A stretch of DNA of 64,000 nt from Rotaria sordida (Eukaryota; Rotifera; Eurotatoria; Philodinida; Philodinidae). Both the position numbers and the translations under genes were made by a program. Positions 13,301-24,900 of this stretch are shown here, one piece after another (the first letter of the stretch is position 1; the number at the start of each line of letters is the position of its first letter). The notes below the pieces were generated by a model. That model was given only the letters and a program-made list of their open reading frames with translations. It made no database searches and was not told where the DNA came from. The stretch spans positions 124,001 to 188,000 of the forward strand of contig CAJNOL010000122.1 in NCBI GenBank assembly GCA_905250125.1, read 5' to 3'.

Positions 13301-16300
13301 GATTTATACTATTCCACAAGTTATTAATGATGAAAGAACTTTAATGGCTTTATGGAAACATGAATGTTCACGAGTTATATGTGATCGGTAAATAAAAAAA
13401 ACCAAAACAAAAAAATGAAGAGTTTTTTACATATTCTTATTCAATCAGATTTTGTAAATGAATAAGATAGATCACAGTTTATTAAACATTTTATCATATG
13501 ATTAATGAAGGGTGTAGGTATAATGGTATAACTAAGGGAAGTTGACGAGGGAACCGTCGGAACTAATATCTAGCGTTTGAACTCATATTGAATACAAAAG
13601 AAGGTCTTGGTAAGACTAGAGAATGCCTAAAAGACTTTGTTCCTATCGACCTTTGGAGCCTAGTAGGATTATTTTATTGAATTTTCGGTTCAGCTCTAGG
13701 TAGACACCGAATATTCAAAAAAAAAAGAATTCCAGAGTATAATTGAATGATATGTAGCATGTCCTGAAAGTTTCAAGATATTCTATGAGTCATTCAACCT
13801 ATCTTTGGGCAAAGCTTTACGTTGAAATTCTATTTTTGTTTTGGTTTTTCAGTATACATCTAAAAGTAGATCGAAAACTCAGCAAAACAATCATAACTAG
13901 GCTAGGAAAAAACCTATGTGGATGAATTCTTTTAGAATTTTTCCAGTCTTAGCAAGACTCTCTCGTAGGCCTAATATGAGTTGAAACGGTGGGTATTGGT
14001 TCACGTGGCTCCCATAGAAGTTCCTGTCACTGATTGAAGTCACGCCACTAATTAGAACTAGCATTAGATGCTTATTTGTAGCCTTCGAAATATTTTCATA
14101 GATTTTTTTAAAAATTAAATTAAAAGGCTAGTTGTTTTTTATTGCTCTTAAACTGGTTCGTTTTATTTCATAGATTCACTGAATATGATGATTATCGTTG
14201 GTTTTTTAAAACAATGGAACGTGTTGTTGACGAAGAATTAGGTACGATATATCAATCCATGATAAAAGGAGACAAATGGTTTGTCGATTTCTTAAGGTAT
14301 TATTTTTTTTTATTTATCTTATATTTATATTTTTTACTGATCATATAGTTTTGAGTCTTTGTTATTGTTTTTTTTCTTATGTAAATTAATTATTAATTTT
14401 TCTAGAGATCCACCAGAACCAACAGGTGATGAACCAGAAGATTTTGATTTTGATGCACCTAAAATTTACGAACCTATAGCTTCATTCGATGCTCTTGAAG
14501 AACGTTTAAAAATGTATTTAACACAATATAATGAAAGTATTCGTGGTTCAGGAATGGATTTAGTCTTTTTTAAAGATGCTATGACACATCTTATTAAAAT
14601 TTCTCGTATAATTCGAACACCACGTGGTAATGCTTTATTAGTTGGTGTTGGTGGTAGTGGTAAACAATCATTAACAAAATTAGCATCATTTATTGCTGGT
14701 TATAAAACATTTCAAATAACTTTAACACGTGCATATAATGTAAATAATTTATTAGACGATTTAAAAACACTTTATCGTATTGCTGGAAAAGATGGAAAAG
14801 GCATAACATTTATTTTTTCTGATCAAGATATTAAAGATGAATCATTTCTTGAATATATAAATAATGTACTTTCATCAGGAGTGGTATGTAAAAATTTATT
14901 AAAGAAATTTTTTGTGATTAATATTATTGATTGTTTTATGTCGTTTGTTTTAGGTACCGGGGATGTTTGCAAGAGATGAAATTGATGAAATATGTCAAGA
15001 CTTAATACCTATTATGAAAAAACAATATCCACGAAGACCACCAACAAATGAAAATTTATATGATTATTTTCTATCTCGTGTACGACAAAATTTACATGTT
15101 GCTTTATGTTTTTCACCTGTTGGTGAAAAATTTCGTAAACGAAGTAAAATAAATTTAAATTTACTTGTTTCTTTATTTTATTTTTTTTATAAATTAAAAT
15201 AATCCTTTTTTTTTCTTTCAAGGTTTACAATTTCCTGGTCTTGTTGCAAATTGTACAATCGATTGGTTTCTTCGTTGGCCACGTGATGCACTTGTTGCTG
15301 TTGCTGATCATTTTCTTTCATCATTTAATATTGTTTCAACAGATATAATTAAAAAAGAACTTGTACAATGTATGGGTTCAGTACATGATGGTGTAGCTGA
15401 ATATTGTTTACAATATTTTCAAAAATATCGTCGATTAACACATGTTACACCTAAATCATATCTTTCATTTATAAATGGTTATAAAGAAATATATTTACAA
15501 AAATTAAATGAAATTGAATCAATGGCTAAACGTATGAATGATGGTCTTACACGTTTAGGTGATGCTGAAAAAGCGGTTATATTTATGAAAGAAGAATTAG
15601 CAATTAAAGAAAAAGAATTAGATTTTGCAAATAAAAAAGCTGATGAAGTTTTAAAACAAGTTGCTATTAAAAAAGGTGCAGCAGAAATCGTTAGACAACA
15701 AGTTAAAAAAGTTAAAGATACAGCACAAACATTAGTTGATGAAATAAATAGAGATAAAATACAAGCTAATGCTGAATTGGAAAAAGCTAAACCAGCATTA
15801 ATTGTATGTTTTTTAGTTTGATTTCGATATATATTAACATTTAGTTGAATAATTATTTTCTTTTTTAGGCAGCTGAAGAAGCTTTATTAACAATAAAACA
15901 AAGTGATATTGCGTTTGTACGTCAATTAATGCGTCCACCACGTCTTATTCGTCAAATAATGGATTGTGTTTTGATTCTTTTTGGACGTCCATTAATAAAT
16001 CCAATTAATATCGATAATGAATTACAAGGACCTACACCAAATTGGGATATGTCATTAAGAGTATAGATCTATTTAAATAAATGTTTACACTTAATTAAAT
16101 AAGTTTTTCTTTCTTTTTCTTTTTGTTCTATAGATTATGACTGATACAAATTTTCTTCAAAATCTTCAATCATTTCCACGTGATCGTATTAATGAAGAAC
16201 AAATTGAATTACTTCAACCGTATTTTCGTGTACCCGACTATACACCTGATGGTGCCAAAGTTGCAGCTGGTGCTATAGCTGGTTTATTAACATGGACACG

Positions 16301-19300
16301 TGCTATGGCAGACTTTTTCTATGTTAATAAACGTGTTTTACCATTAAAAGCAAATTTAGCTATGGAAGAAGCTCGATTAGTTAAAGCTAATGCACAATTA
16401 AAAATAGCACAAGAAGAACTTGATCGACGTGAAGCTGAAGTAGCTGCAACACAAGCTGAATATGATATTGCTATGAGAACAAAACAACGTTTACAAGATG
16501 ATCTTGATCGAACATTACAACGAATGAATGCAGCTAGAGAATTAATATCTGGTTTAGCTAATGAACAAGAACGATGGACTGAAGAAAGTAAACAATTTAA
16601 AGCTCAAATAGGACGGTAAGAAAATGGATTGAAAAAAAAAAACATTTTGTTTTTAAATTTTTATTCATTTTAGATTGATTGGTGATGTACTTCTTTGTAC
16701 AGGTTTTCTATCATATCAAGGTCCATTTAATCAAGATTTTCGTTTATTATTAGCAAAAGATTGGCAAAAATTATTAACAGAACGACATATTCCATTTACA
16801 CGAGGATTAAATGTAACTGAATATTTAACTGATGTAACTATGGTTGGTGAATGGAAATTACAAGGTTTACCAAATGATGAATTATCAATACAAAATGCTA
16901 TTATTGTAACACGTGCTAAACGTTATCCATTATTAATTGATCCACAAGGACAAGGAAAAGTTTGGATAAAAAATAAAGAATTAGATAATGATTTACAGAT
17001 AACAAATTTTCAATCAAAACATTTTCGACAACATTTAGAAGATTGTTTATCACTTGGTAGACCTTTATTAATTGAAGATGTTGGAGATGAACTTGATCCA
17101 GCATTAGATAATATTTTAGAAAAAAATTTTATTCGTTCTGGTACAACACTTAAAGTTAAAGTTGGAGATAGAGAAGTTGATGTAATAACAGGTTTTAATT
17201 TATATATAACAACAAAATTAGCTAATCCATCATTTACACCAGAAATATCAGCTAAAACATCAGTTATTGATTTTACAGTTACAATGAAAGGATTAGAAGA
17301 TCAATTATTAGGTTTAACTATTTTGAAAGAAAAAGCTGAATTAGAAAGTGAACGTGTTAAAATGTTAGAAGATATTCAAGCTAATAATAAACGAATTAAA
17401 GAACTTGAAGATAATTTATTATTTAGATTAAGTAATTCAAAAGTAAATATTGAATTTGTCATTCAAATATTCTATAAAAAACAAAAAAAAATTTGTTTTT
17501 TTTGTTTCAGGGTTCATTAGTTGATGATGATGATCTTATTCGAACATTAAAAAAAACAAAACTAACATCAAATGATGTCAAACATAAACTTCAAATAGCT
17601 ACTGAAACAAGTCAAAAAATTAATATTGCTCGAGAAGAATATCGTCCAGTTGCTACACGTAGTTCAATTATTTATTTTCTTATTGTTGACATGTCACTTG
17701 TTAATGTTATGTATCAAACATCATTAAAACAATTTTTACAATTATTTGATCAAGCACTTGAACGTTCACCACGAGTAAATTTATTATTATTTATGAAATA
17801 ATAAATACATAGGATTCTTTTTTTTTCTTATTTAATAATTATTTTTAGTCACCAGTTACATCAAAACGTATTAGTAATATAATGGAATATTTAACATATG
17901 AAATGTATAAATATGCTGTTCGAGGTTATTATGAAGAGCATAAATTTATGTTTACACTTTTATTAGCATTAAAAATTGATTTACAAGCTGGTCGAATTAA
18001 ATTTGATGAATTTCAAACATTAATTAAAGGTGGTGCTTCATTAGATGCAACTACAGGTAATTTTAAATGACTTTTTCTTTTTTACTGCAATATTTAATAT
18101 GCTCAAACTTTGATTTTTTAGTACCACAGAAACCACCATATAAATGGTTACAAAATTATGCTTGGCTTAATCTTGTTGAATTATCAAAACTTTATCAATT
18201 TAGTGATATACTTAATTCTGTAAATAATTTTTTTTTGAAAAAAGAAAATTTTTCTCATTCATTATTTTCTTTTCATTTAGCTTCATCGTGCTGGTCACGC
18301 ATGGGAAACATGGTTTAAGGTATGTAGATAATAGTCTTTTTCTTTCTCATCTCACGAAAGAACCACTCGGATTGATACACATCATTTGAATTCATATTGG
18401 GTCTACAAGGATGTCTTAGGAAAACTAGCATAGATCTAAAAGAGTTCATCACGATAGGCTTTTGTAGCAGGGTTAGAATAATTTTACTAGATTTTCGAGT
18501 CAACTTTAGGTAAATAAGTTTTTTTAACATAGAGATATGTAAAAATGGTGACTTTTTCAGCTAACTGTAAAATAAAAAGTAATTAGCACATATCTTTCTA
18601 ATCATAAAAAATTCAGGATGAACCCTACGGCACGACCTACATCTATGGTAATATTTTCAGCAACATCGGACTCCGAACAACTGGATTTCCAGAGGCTCGA
18701 TCAAATCTTGAAACAAAAATTTTTAGCTTAACACTATTTAAAGATTCTGGAGAAAGATTTATGCCATTTGGAACTAATTTTGAACTTCTTATTTGGTTAT
18801 AAGAGTATTTTTTGTACTCTGTTAGTCGCTAACGAAAACTAAATCAATTTTTTTTTTGAAAAATCTATACATGCTCAGAAAAAAAACTTTGAATAGAGAT
18901 TTTGTAGTCTCAGGAGTTGTCTACAGAATGTACTATTTATTTTTTGTTTTGGTACATATCTAAAGCTGGGTCGTAAAATTCAGTAAAACAATCATAGGTT
19001 GGCTTCAAACACCCATAGAGATGAATTCTTTTTAAACTTTTGCTAGTCTCACCAAGGTGTCCTTAATGATCCAATATAAGTTTAAAGACTGGATATTAGT
19101 TCCTCTTCAGTATAAACAATTCAAACTCTTCATAGGTTTCTCTAACTATTCCTCCCTACGTTAGTATTTCGCTCTAAATTGATTTGCTGCTCTATTATTG
19201 TGTTTTTTTTTATTTTATCTAAATAATTTCAAACTATTTTTTTTTTCTGTTTTAAATAGAAAGATGAACCAGAACGTATTGATTTACCTGACGGTTGGGA

Positions 19301-20664
19301 ACTTCAATTAGATAAATTTCGTCGTTTACTTTTAATACGTTCTTTAACACCAGCACGTTTTGTTAAATGTGCATATGATTATATAATTCATTCTTTAGGA
19401 CCAAAATATGGTGAAGGTGTTGTGCTTGATATGGAAAAAATGTGGGAAGAATCTGATAAATGTTCACCAATGATATGTTTTCTATCTATGGGTTCAGATC
19501 CATCAGTACAAATTGAAATATTAGCTAAACGAAAATCAATTGATTGTCATGCTATATCAATGGGACAAGGACAAGAAGTGCATGCACGAAGATTATTAAC
19601 ACAAGCATATACAAATGGTACATGGGTATTATTACAAAATTGTCATTTATCATTAGACTTTTGTGAAGAATTTTTATTACAATTAATTGATAATACTGAT
19701 CGTATACATCCTGATTTTCGTCTTTGGATAACAACAGAAGTTCATCAAAAATTTCCTATTGGCCTTTTACAAATATCAATTAAATATACAGCTGAACCAC
19801 CACAAGGTATAAAAGCAGGTTTAAAACGAACATTCAATGGTTTAACACAAGAACAACAATTAGAATCTAATACACATGATAAATGGCGTCCATTATTATA
19901 TACAGTTGCATTTTTACATACAATTGTACAAGAACGAAGAAAATTTGGTCCACTTGGATGGAATATACCATATGAATTTAATCAATCAGATTTTAATGCA
20001 ACAATTCAATTTATTCAAAATTATCTTGATGAAACAGATTCAACAAAAGTAAAAATGTTTTATTTGAATTAATTACTTATTTTATTTATTTATTTTTTTT
20101 TCTAGTCAATACAATGGAAAACTATACATTATATGATATCAGAAGTACAATATGGAGGTAAGAATAAAGATTTTATAAAAGAAGAAAATTAATATTTTTT
20201 TTTCCAATTTATAGGTCGAGTTACTGATGATTTTGATAAACGTCTTCTTAAAACATATGTTAAACATTGGTTTTGTGATGACATATTTGATCCAAACTTT
20301 CAATTTGAAGAAAAAATTTATCGTATACCAAAAATGACTCGTATAGAAGATGTTTTTGATTATATTGATGCATTACCAAATTATGATAGTGGAAAAATAT
20401 TTGGTTTAAATCCATTAGCGAATGATAGGTTAGTAAGAAAAAAACAACAAAGAATTTTGAAATAGTGAAATAATGGAAAGATCGTCTTTGTCAGAAGAAA
20501 AAAAAATTAATGTCATAATGGTTAACAGATAGGTAGTCTTCGATTAATACTAACCAGAAGAACAAAGACTTTTATGTCATTAAATAAACCATAGATTAGA
20601 GTATATGTTGCTCTATTTAAATCATTAAAAAGTACGCTTTCAAACTTTCATCTAATGTCACTCA

Positions 20665-20703
<39 letters not shown>

Positions 20704-21787
20704 TGGGTGTCCAAATTTTTACCCTTTTACTATCAGATTGTGTTTTATTGAATTCTTTTATTTTTAATAGATATCAAGAAGATACAACAAAAAGAGTTCT
20801 TGATACAATATTAAGTATTCAACCAAAAGAAGCTCGTGCTGGTACAGGTGAAACACGTGAATCTGTTGTATATCGTATAGCAACAGAAACTTTAGAAAAA
20901 TTACCACCTGATTATATTCCTCATGAAGTAAAAGATCGTCTTTCAAAACTTGAACCAATGAATATATTTCTTCGACAAGAAATTGATCGTTTTCAACGTG
21001 TACTTAATATTGTACGATCAACATTAATTGAATTAAAATTAGCTATTGATGGTACAATTGTTATGAATGATGAATTACGTGATGCACTTGATCGTATGTA
21101 TGATGCTAAAATTCCAAATGTTTGGCTAAAAGTATCATGGGAATCATCAACATTGGGTGCATGGTTTACTGATTTATATGCACGAAATGAACAATATCGT
21201 TCATGGTTAAAACTTAATAAAGATACAAGACCAATTACTTTTTGGATGACAGGATTTTTTAATCCACAAGGATTTTTAACAGCTATGCGACAAGTAAAAT
21301 TTTTGAACCTTTTTTTTCTTCTTCTTCTTCTATTATTTTACTAATATTTTTATCGTTTTATTTTAAGGAAGTAACACGAGCTAATACAGGTTGGTCACTT
21401 GATAATGTTGTGTTAACAAATAAAATCCTACGAGCTGATCGCGAATCATTAAGAGAACCACCACGTGAAGGTGTTTATGTTTATGGTCTTTATATCGAAG
21501 GAGCTAAAATAAAAAATGGTGTGTTAGAAGACTTAAAAGCCAATGAAAAAGTTTTAACACATCCAATGCCTGTCATACATATATCAGCTGAAGCTGAACC
21601 TAGTACAGGTACAACACCAGTTAGACAAGATCGTCGACAAGTTTATTATGCACCTGTTTATAAAAAACCACGTCGAACAGATCGAAATTACATATGTACA
21701 CTTAAATTAGAATGTGCATTAGGTGATAGAACTGGACCAGATATATGGACATTACGAGGTGTTGCAGTTCTTTGTGATAGTAAATAG
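1..21787 (+). CDS. DNAH5/DNAH8: Axonemal outer-arm dynein heavy chain, DNAH5/DNAH8 type (5' end outside window)
   Basis: Motor heavy chain of the ciliary outer dynein arm. It hydrolyses ATP in a six-AAA ring and walks on axonemal microtubules. I place 40 exons; every junction keeps frame and the joined exons total 13,356 nt, about 4,451 residues plus a TAG stop at 21785-21787. Family members are about 4,600 residues, so roughly the first 200 residues lie left of the window. Four P-loops are visible: AAA1 GPAGTGKT, AAA2 [11 protein letters not shown]3 [11 protein letters not shown]4 GVGGSGKQS, followed by coiled-coil stalk, microtubule-binding domain and the C-terminal region ending [10 protein letters not shown]. 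Residue-level resemblance throughout is to DNAH5/DNAH8 rather than other axonemal classes; I cannot separate these two vertebrate paralogues, and an invertebrate gene may be co-orthologous to both. Long introns at 453-2104, 9002-10040, 10947-11857, 13388-14173 and 18320-19259 hold repeats; most others are 45-90 bp. Exon coordinates are in the block entries that follow. Confidence 0.95.
602..653 (+). repeat. Dispersed repeat block shared with 11041-11092
   Basis: Both blocks read TTGTTTTATTCTATCTATTT followed by TGGAACATAT and a CTTTACTATCCTT-like tail with two or three differences, and both then continue into weaker similarity (TAATAAGGACGT against TAATAAGACGT). They lie in two introns of the same dynein gene, in the same orientation. 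This is likely one end of a transposon family. Confidence 0.65.
1026..1276. repeat. Small inverted-repeat element in dynein intron 2
   Basis: The left arm has CAGACCTCGAAAT followed by a GGGTCGCCCGGCCC stretch; the right arm has CGACCCGGAACGGGCC followed by ATTTCGAGGCCT. The arms are imperfect reverse complements and stand out by their GC content from the surrounding AT-rich intron. It looks like a decayed MITE or foldback element. Confidence 0.5.
7385..10175 (+). CDS. DNAH5/DNAH8: Dynein heavy chain exons 15-18: linker end and AAA1 catalytic module
   Basis: Exons 7385-8018, 8445-8497, 8564-9001 and 10041-10175. AAA1 is the main ATP-hydrolysing site. The Walker A loop GPAGTGKT is split by the intron 8019-8444: exon 15 ends after the first base of the second loop glycine and exon 16 supplies GA-AAA-ACT. 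Exon 16 is only 53 nt. Exon 17 holds the family signature [20 protein letters not shown], the Walker [12 protein letters not shown] and the sensor region [13 protein letters not shown]. Exon 18 resumes with [19 protein letters not shown] after a 1,039-bp intron that contains a 784-bp palindromic element. The junctions agree with a contiguous family alignment, so the insertion sits cleanly in intron sequence. Confidence 0.95.
9130..9913. mobile_element. 784-bp palindromic (foldback) element in dynein intron 17
   Basis: The element starts GTTTCCAATAAAGTTAT and ends with its exact reverse complement, ATAACTTTATTGGAAAC. Inside, nearly the whole length pairs with itself: for example 9359-9388 (TCGAATTTTTATTGCAT) matches 9704-9733, GATCGCTTTT near 9279 matches AAAAGCGATC near 9820, and AACTTTACACAAATGAA near 9443 matches TTCATTTGTACAAAGTT near 9629. 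No transposase is encoded. It is most likely a non-autonomous DNA transposon. It sits wholly within an intron and does not disturb the splice sites. Confidence 0.85.
10232..12001 (+). CDS. DNAH5/DNAH8: Dynein heavy chain exons 19-21: AAA2
   Basis: Exons 10232-10393, 10458-10946 and 11858-12001. Exon 20 carries the AAA2 nucleotide site: Walker A GPAGVGKT followed by [10 protein letters not shown], then [16 protein letters not shown] and the second acidic motif in [20 protein letters not shown], and the [19 protein letters not shown] sensor region. In dyneins AAA2 binds nucleotide but is generally considered non-catalytic. The intron between exons 20 and 21 is 911 bp and contains degenerate repeat sequence, including a 50-bp block shared with the intron at 453-2104. 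Confidence 0.93.
11041..11092 (+). repeat. Dispersed repeat block shared with 602-653
   Basis: Second copy of the block described at 602-653, located in the 911-bp intron 10947-11857. The remaining part of this intron is unique-looking, with a GC-richer segment at 11590-11700 but no supported gene. Confidence 0.65.
12073..14296 (+). CDS. DNAH5/DNAH8: Dynein heavy chain exons 22-25: AAA3
   Basis: Exons 12073-12465, 12539-12761, 12865-13387 and 14174-14296. AAA3 is the main regulatory nucleotide site. Exon 22 encodes [20 protein letters not shown]; exon 23 begins at the P-loop [14 protein letters not shown] and ends in the Walker B strand MTIFIDD; exon 24 continues with [18 protein letters not shown] and [18 protein letters not shown], the expected pre-sensor sequences. 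Exon 25 is short (123 nt) and ends in FVDFLR. The 786-bp intron between exons 24 and 25 contains a foldback element (13544-14010). Confidence 0.93.
13544..14010. mobile_element. Foldback element, family F1 copy in dynein intron 24
   Basis: The left arm (GGAACTAATATCTAGCG, then GTTTGAACTCATATT) is the inverted counterpart of the right arm (AATATGAGTTGAAACG, then GGTATTGGTTC). Internal matches such as TAGTCTTACCAAGAC-like sequence pair as well. The same arms recur at 18350-19110 and, one arm only, at about 29740-29900, so this is a dispersed family. No coding capacity seen. Confidence 0.8.
14406..17442 (+). CDS. DNAH5/DNAH8: Dynein heavy chain exons 26-31: AAA4, stalk and microtubule-binding domain
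   Basis: Exons 14406-14883, 14954-15143, 15223-15803, 15869-16060, 16134-16615 and 16674-17442. Exon 26 starts with an acidic spacer ([12 protein letters not shown]), then AAA4 with Walker [13 protein letters not shown] and Walker [20 protein letters not shown]. Exons 28-30 encode the antiparallel coiled-coil stalk, seen as long heptad-like runs rich in K, E, A and Q. The small microtubule-binding domain lies between the two helices in exons 29-30, including [20 protein letters not shown]. Exon 31 starts AAA5 ([20 protein letters not shown]) and contains the conserved [19 protein letters not shown]. Every boundary keeps phase. Confidence 0.94.
17511..21787 (+). CDS. DNAH5/DNAH8: Dynein heavy chain exons 32-40: AAA5-AAA6 and C-terminal domain
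   Basis: Exons 17511-17774, 17849-18056, 18122-18219, 18281-18319, 19260-20048, 20106-20157, 20215-20428, 20771-21293 and 21368-21787. Exon 35 is only 39 nt and exon 37 only 52 nt. Recognisable sequences are KGGASLD in exon 33, [13 protein letters not shown] and [11 protein letters not shown] in exon 36, [15 protein letters not shown] across exons 37-38, the C-terminal-domain motifs [19 protein letters not shown] in exon 39 (seen as [19 protein letters not shown]) and [18 protein letters not shown] at its end, then [12 protein letters not shown] and [12 protein letters not shown] in exon 40. The intron 20429-20770 contains an 18-unit GT microsatellite. Confidence 0.94.
18350..19110. mobile_element. 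Foldback element, family F1 copy in dynein intron 35
   Basis: The left arm (18385-18510, with TTTGAATTCATATTGGGTC) is inverted relative to the right arm (18955-19100, with CCAATATAAGTTTAAAGAC). The right arm shares about 110 bp with 13861-13990 (CAGTAAAACAATCATA, GAGATGAATTCTTTT, GCTAGTCTCACCAAGG). It is longer than the intron-24 copy because of an unrelated middle. Non-coding. Confidence 0.75.
20667..20702 (+). repeat. (GT)18 microsatellite
   Basis: Eighteen uninterrupted GT units inside the dynein intron 20429-20770, 69 bp upstream of exon 39. It is intronic; the reading frame that runs through it is accidental. Confidence 0.95.
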
Positions 21788-21914
21788 ACAATATATGCAT
21801 ATGAATTTTCAATTATTGTTGTGCAGTGAAAAGATATTATTTATCTTTAAAACATATTGAAATTAATTTTAACGTCATTTTTTGTTTTCGATGTTGTATG
21901 AAATTTAACAAAAA

Positions 21915-21920
21915 AATAAA
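21915..21920 (+). promoter_or_regulatory. Probable poly(A) signal of the dynein gene
   Basis: AATAAA lies 128 bp after the dynein stop codon; a second AATAAA occurs at 21991-21996. Either is at a plausible distance for 3'-end formation. Sequence-only call. Confidence 0.45.
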
Positions 21921-21929
21921 TAAATGTTT

Positions 21930-24900
21930 ATATCTAATGACAAAAAAAAATATTATTAACTATTGCATCAGAGTAAAAAATACAATGTGAAATAAAGAGA
22001 GAGAAGAAGAATATTCCTGCCTTTCAGCTATCTTGCGGTATGGATTGCAGTCTAGTGGTAGATTCATTAACCCGATATCTTCCATACAACTAAAAGGCCA
22101 ACTCGATGCAGAGTTCTTGTTCTTTTCATCAACACTGACTAATCACATACTAGCCAGAAGATCAAGGATATGTCACAACATAGTCAGCATACTATCGGAC
22201 GGTTGATAGCAAGATAAACAGCTATTAGTGATTTATTTTGGGTCATTCTATGGCTGATAGTACCGAGGTTTGAACATAATATCTGTTAGATACATGTCCA
22301 ACAACGTGGTTACTCAGTCATGACGATCAATAAAAAGAGAGACATATAAACGATCTATCAATAATAGGATAGGAAGGGTTTATTCGAAATGCAAATGCTA
22401 AGAGTATTTTCAATAGAAGATAGAAAAATATGATTTATTCCAACCATAAATAGAAAAAGCTTGTTAGCGCAGCTCCTTGGTGGCTGAAATGTGAAATCCA
22501 CATATTCCTCATAAGTTACAATATAATACTACTTACTAAGGTCTGCAATGGGACGTCTCTGTAATAGGGAGAAGGAGGAAAGCCACAAAACTTCGACGTA
22601 AAACTTACACTCACTATTTTCTTCAAAAATACATGTGAGTTCCACAAAATACGTCTTTGACTCTGTGATGTACTAACGATTTCTATATCACATAAATAAA
22701 TGAAATCTTTGCATTTTTGACTATTAGTTAGTAAAAAACTGTATGGAACACGAATTGAAGATTGTTGTCAGAATTCAAAATATCTTCTTATCAGTGTTGT
22801 ATAGAGAAGATAAATATGTTATACGTATAGTTAAATTTCAGACTTTATTAACGTCAATATATTTTTGAATTACATTATAACTGATTTATTCATTGAAGAT
22901 TGATAAAGTACACAACAAAGGAAGACAAAAAAAAAATGTTATGTCTGTTTATAATAATCATTATTGTTTGATGATCGATTAAACATTTATTATAGTAGAC
23001 ATTAATTTGATCAAAACCGAACTTTGCTAGATTACAGATTTAATTATCAATTATGGTTTGTTTCGGTCAGGTATGTAATCAGTACCATTGCTATTGCTAA
23101 ATGAATTTAAAGAAATTTCGAGTCATCGCTATTTAGCGTTTGATAATTGAGGAAAGATTAGTTTACTTAACTGCACAGGTTGGCTATTTGCAAAAAGAAA
23201 AGTAAAAAAATAAATGAAATAAAAATCTCGCAAGAATGAATAATCAAAGAAATCAATACTTGGTGTATTGCTGTTCATATCAATGCTACATTTTATGTAT
23301 TACTTTTATTCGAAAGACTAATATGAGCATCATCGTATGCAACTTTTTTTTGTTAGAGTCAGTATCAGAAATCTAATCGATCATCATGATATAGAATTTG
23401 AATCATTTGCTGATAATAAAACATTGCTTGTCGAAATAATAATCAAATCGAATCTAAGACAACAACAACAAATTTTGAGTATACTGAGCTAATTAACTCA
23501 TATCTATGTATTTAACAAAATGAGTGATATTACTTTGCGAAAGTTCAAAAGAAAATAATGAGTGTAAGTTTTAAGTTAAGGTTTTGGGCCTTCCCATCTT
23601 CATGGCAACCGGGATCAAAGGTCATTAGCTACATTTCCATAGCAAAAGAGAATAACCGACACCAGATCCCAGAGTTTCTTGCACAATGACAAAAGGGACT
23701 GAATGATATTAACGACAAAATTTAGACTTTTCTAGAACATTTCAAAGTATTCATTGAAACTTGAATGGCTGAAATACATTTGTGAATGTTCTAAATCGTA
23801 CCATTTCTGATTGTTACATAGACAAAAAAATGTCAAGGATGATGGTTAGTGGTACATTAATTTGTTTCAGTCGTGATATGGTCAACATAAAAAGTGTCAG
23901 TTGATCAAGTAACAACTTTAGAGAATAATCAATATCAATATTTCTCAGCTTATTGACATATATAGTAACATCTTGAGAGCTGTTATACTTATATATATAA
24001 TGGACACGTGCAACAGGCTTATTTGTCAGTTAAATCAAGGATTAGAATAATAATTATGATTATGTTAGATTAAGAAAATAACGAGCACATAGCAACAAGC
24101 AAAAAAAAAGTTTCTGTCAGAAATGCAGAAATACATAAATCTGCTAGAGATTTTTCACTTGACATATTTTGTATTTATATAATAATGGTAAAGAACATTT
24201 GTAAGTTCTACGCTTTAACTTTAAGAAAGCTCCATTGACAAACTTTTTCTTTTTTTAGTTATTAACTACCACCAACTTATCGATATAGTCATGAAAAATG
24301 GAAGATGAGAACTGTAAGAATTTGACATTATTTGCAAGAATAAAATTGAATAAAACTGTATTTTTACAATATCAAGTAATTTACTTACATCTTTAATAGA
24401 TTTATTTTATTGAGAACTTTCAACGGAATGTATCAGTCGAGCTTTTCTTGAAATATGGCAATATCAAACCTACGTAATCTTTTTTTAATTATCAGATAAC
24501 ATTGTCTTGAAATGACTAACAACTATTTTTATCTATTAACTGTATTGCTACATAAAGCAAATAGTCTAATCAATCTCTTTTATGGCATAATATACTATAT
24601 GCGTTAATTTTCATAGATTGCATAACAAAATGTTTCAATTATCTTTACATCAGTATATAACATTGTGTTCGTTGATTGTATTAGTTAGATGAACTGAAAA
24701 AAAAAATTATTTCTTCTGAGAAAAGAAAAAAAATTCGATATGTAAGACTAACACATTGGATTATGTTTTAATATTATTTTATTAAACTATTTTTTTTATT
24801 AAGTTATTTGCATATATATATAAAATAAAAATTTAAGAAATATTAAATTTGTATATCGAAAATTATCAAGGATACTTTCTTTATGCAAAAAATTTTGTAT

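Noticed and set aside
20655..20770. N-terminal extension of dynein exon 39 through the GT repeat
   Set aside because: The frame is open by chance; the acceptor TTTTTAATAG at 20770 and conservation place the exon start at 20771.
22037..22075. tRNA gene candidate (AGTGGTAGATTCATTAACC)
   Set aside because: Only the D-arm-like half is present; no T-arm with GTTCGA at the right spacing and no acceptor stem, so at most a tRNA-derived repeat.
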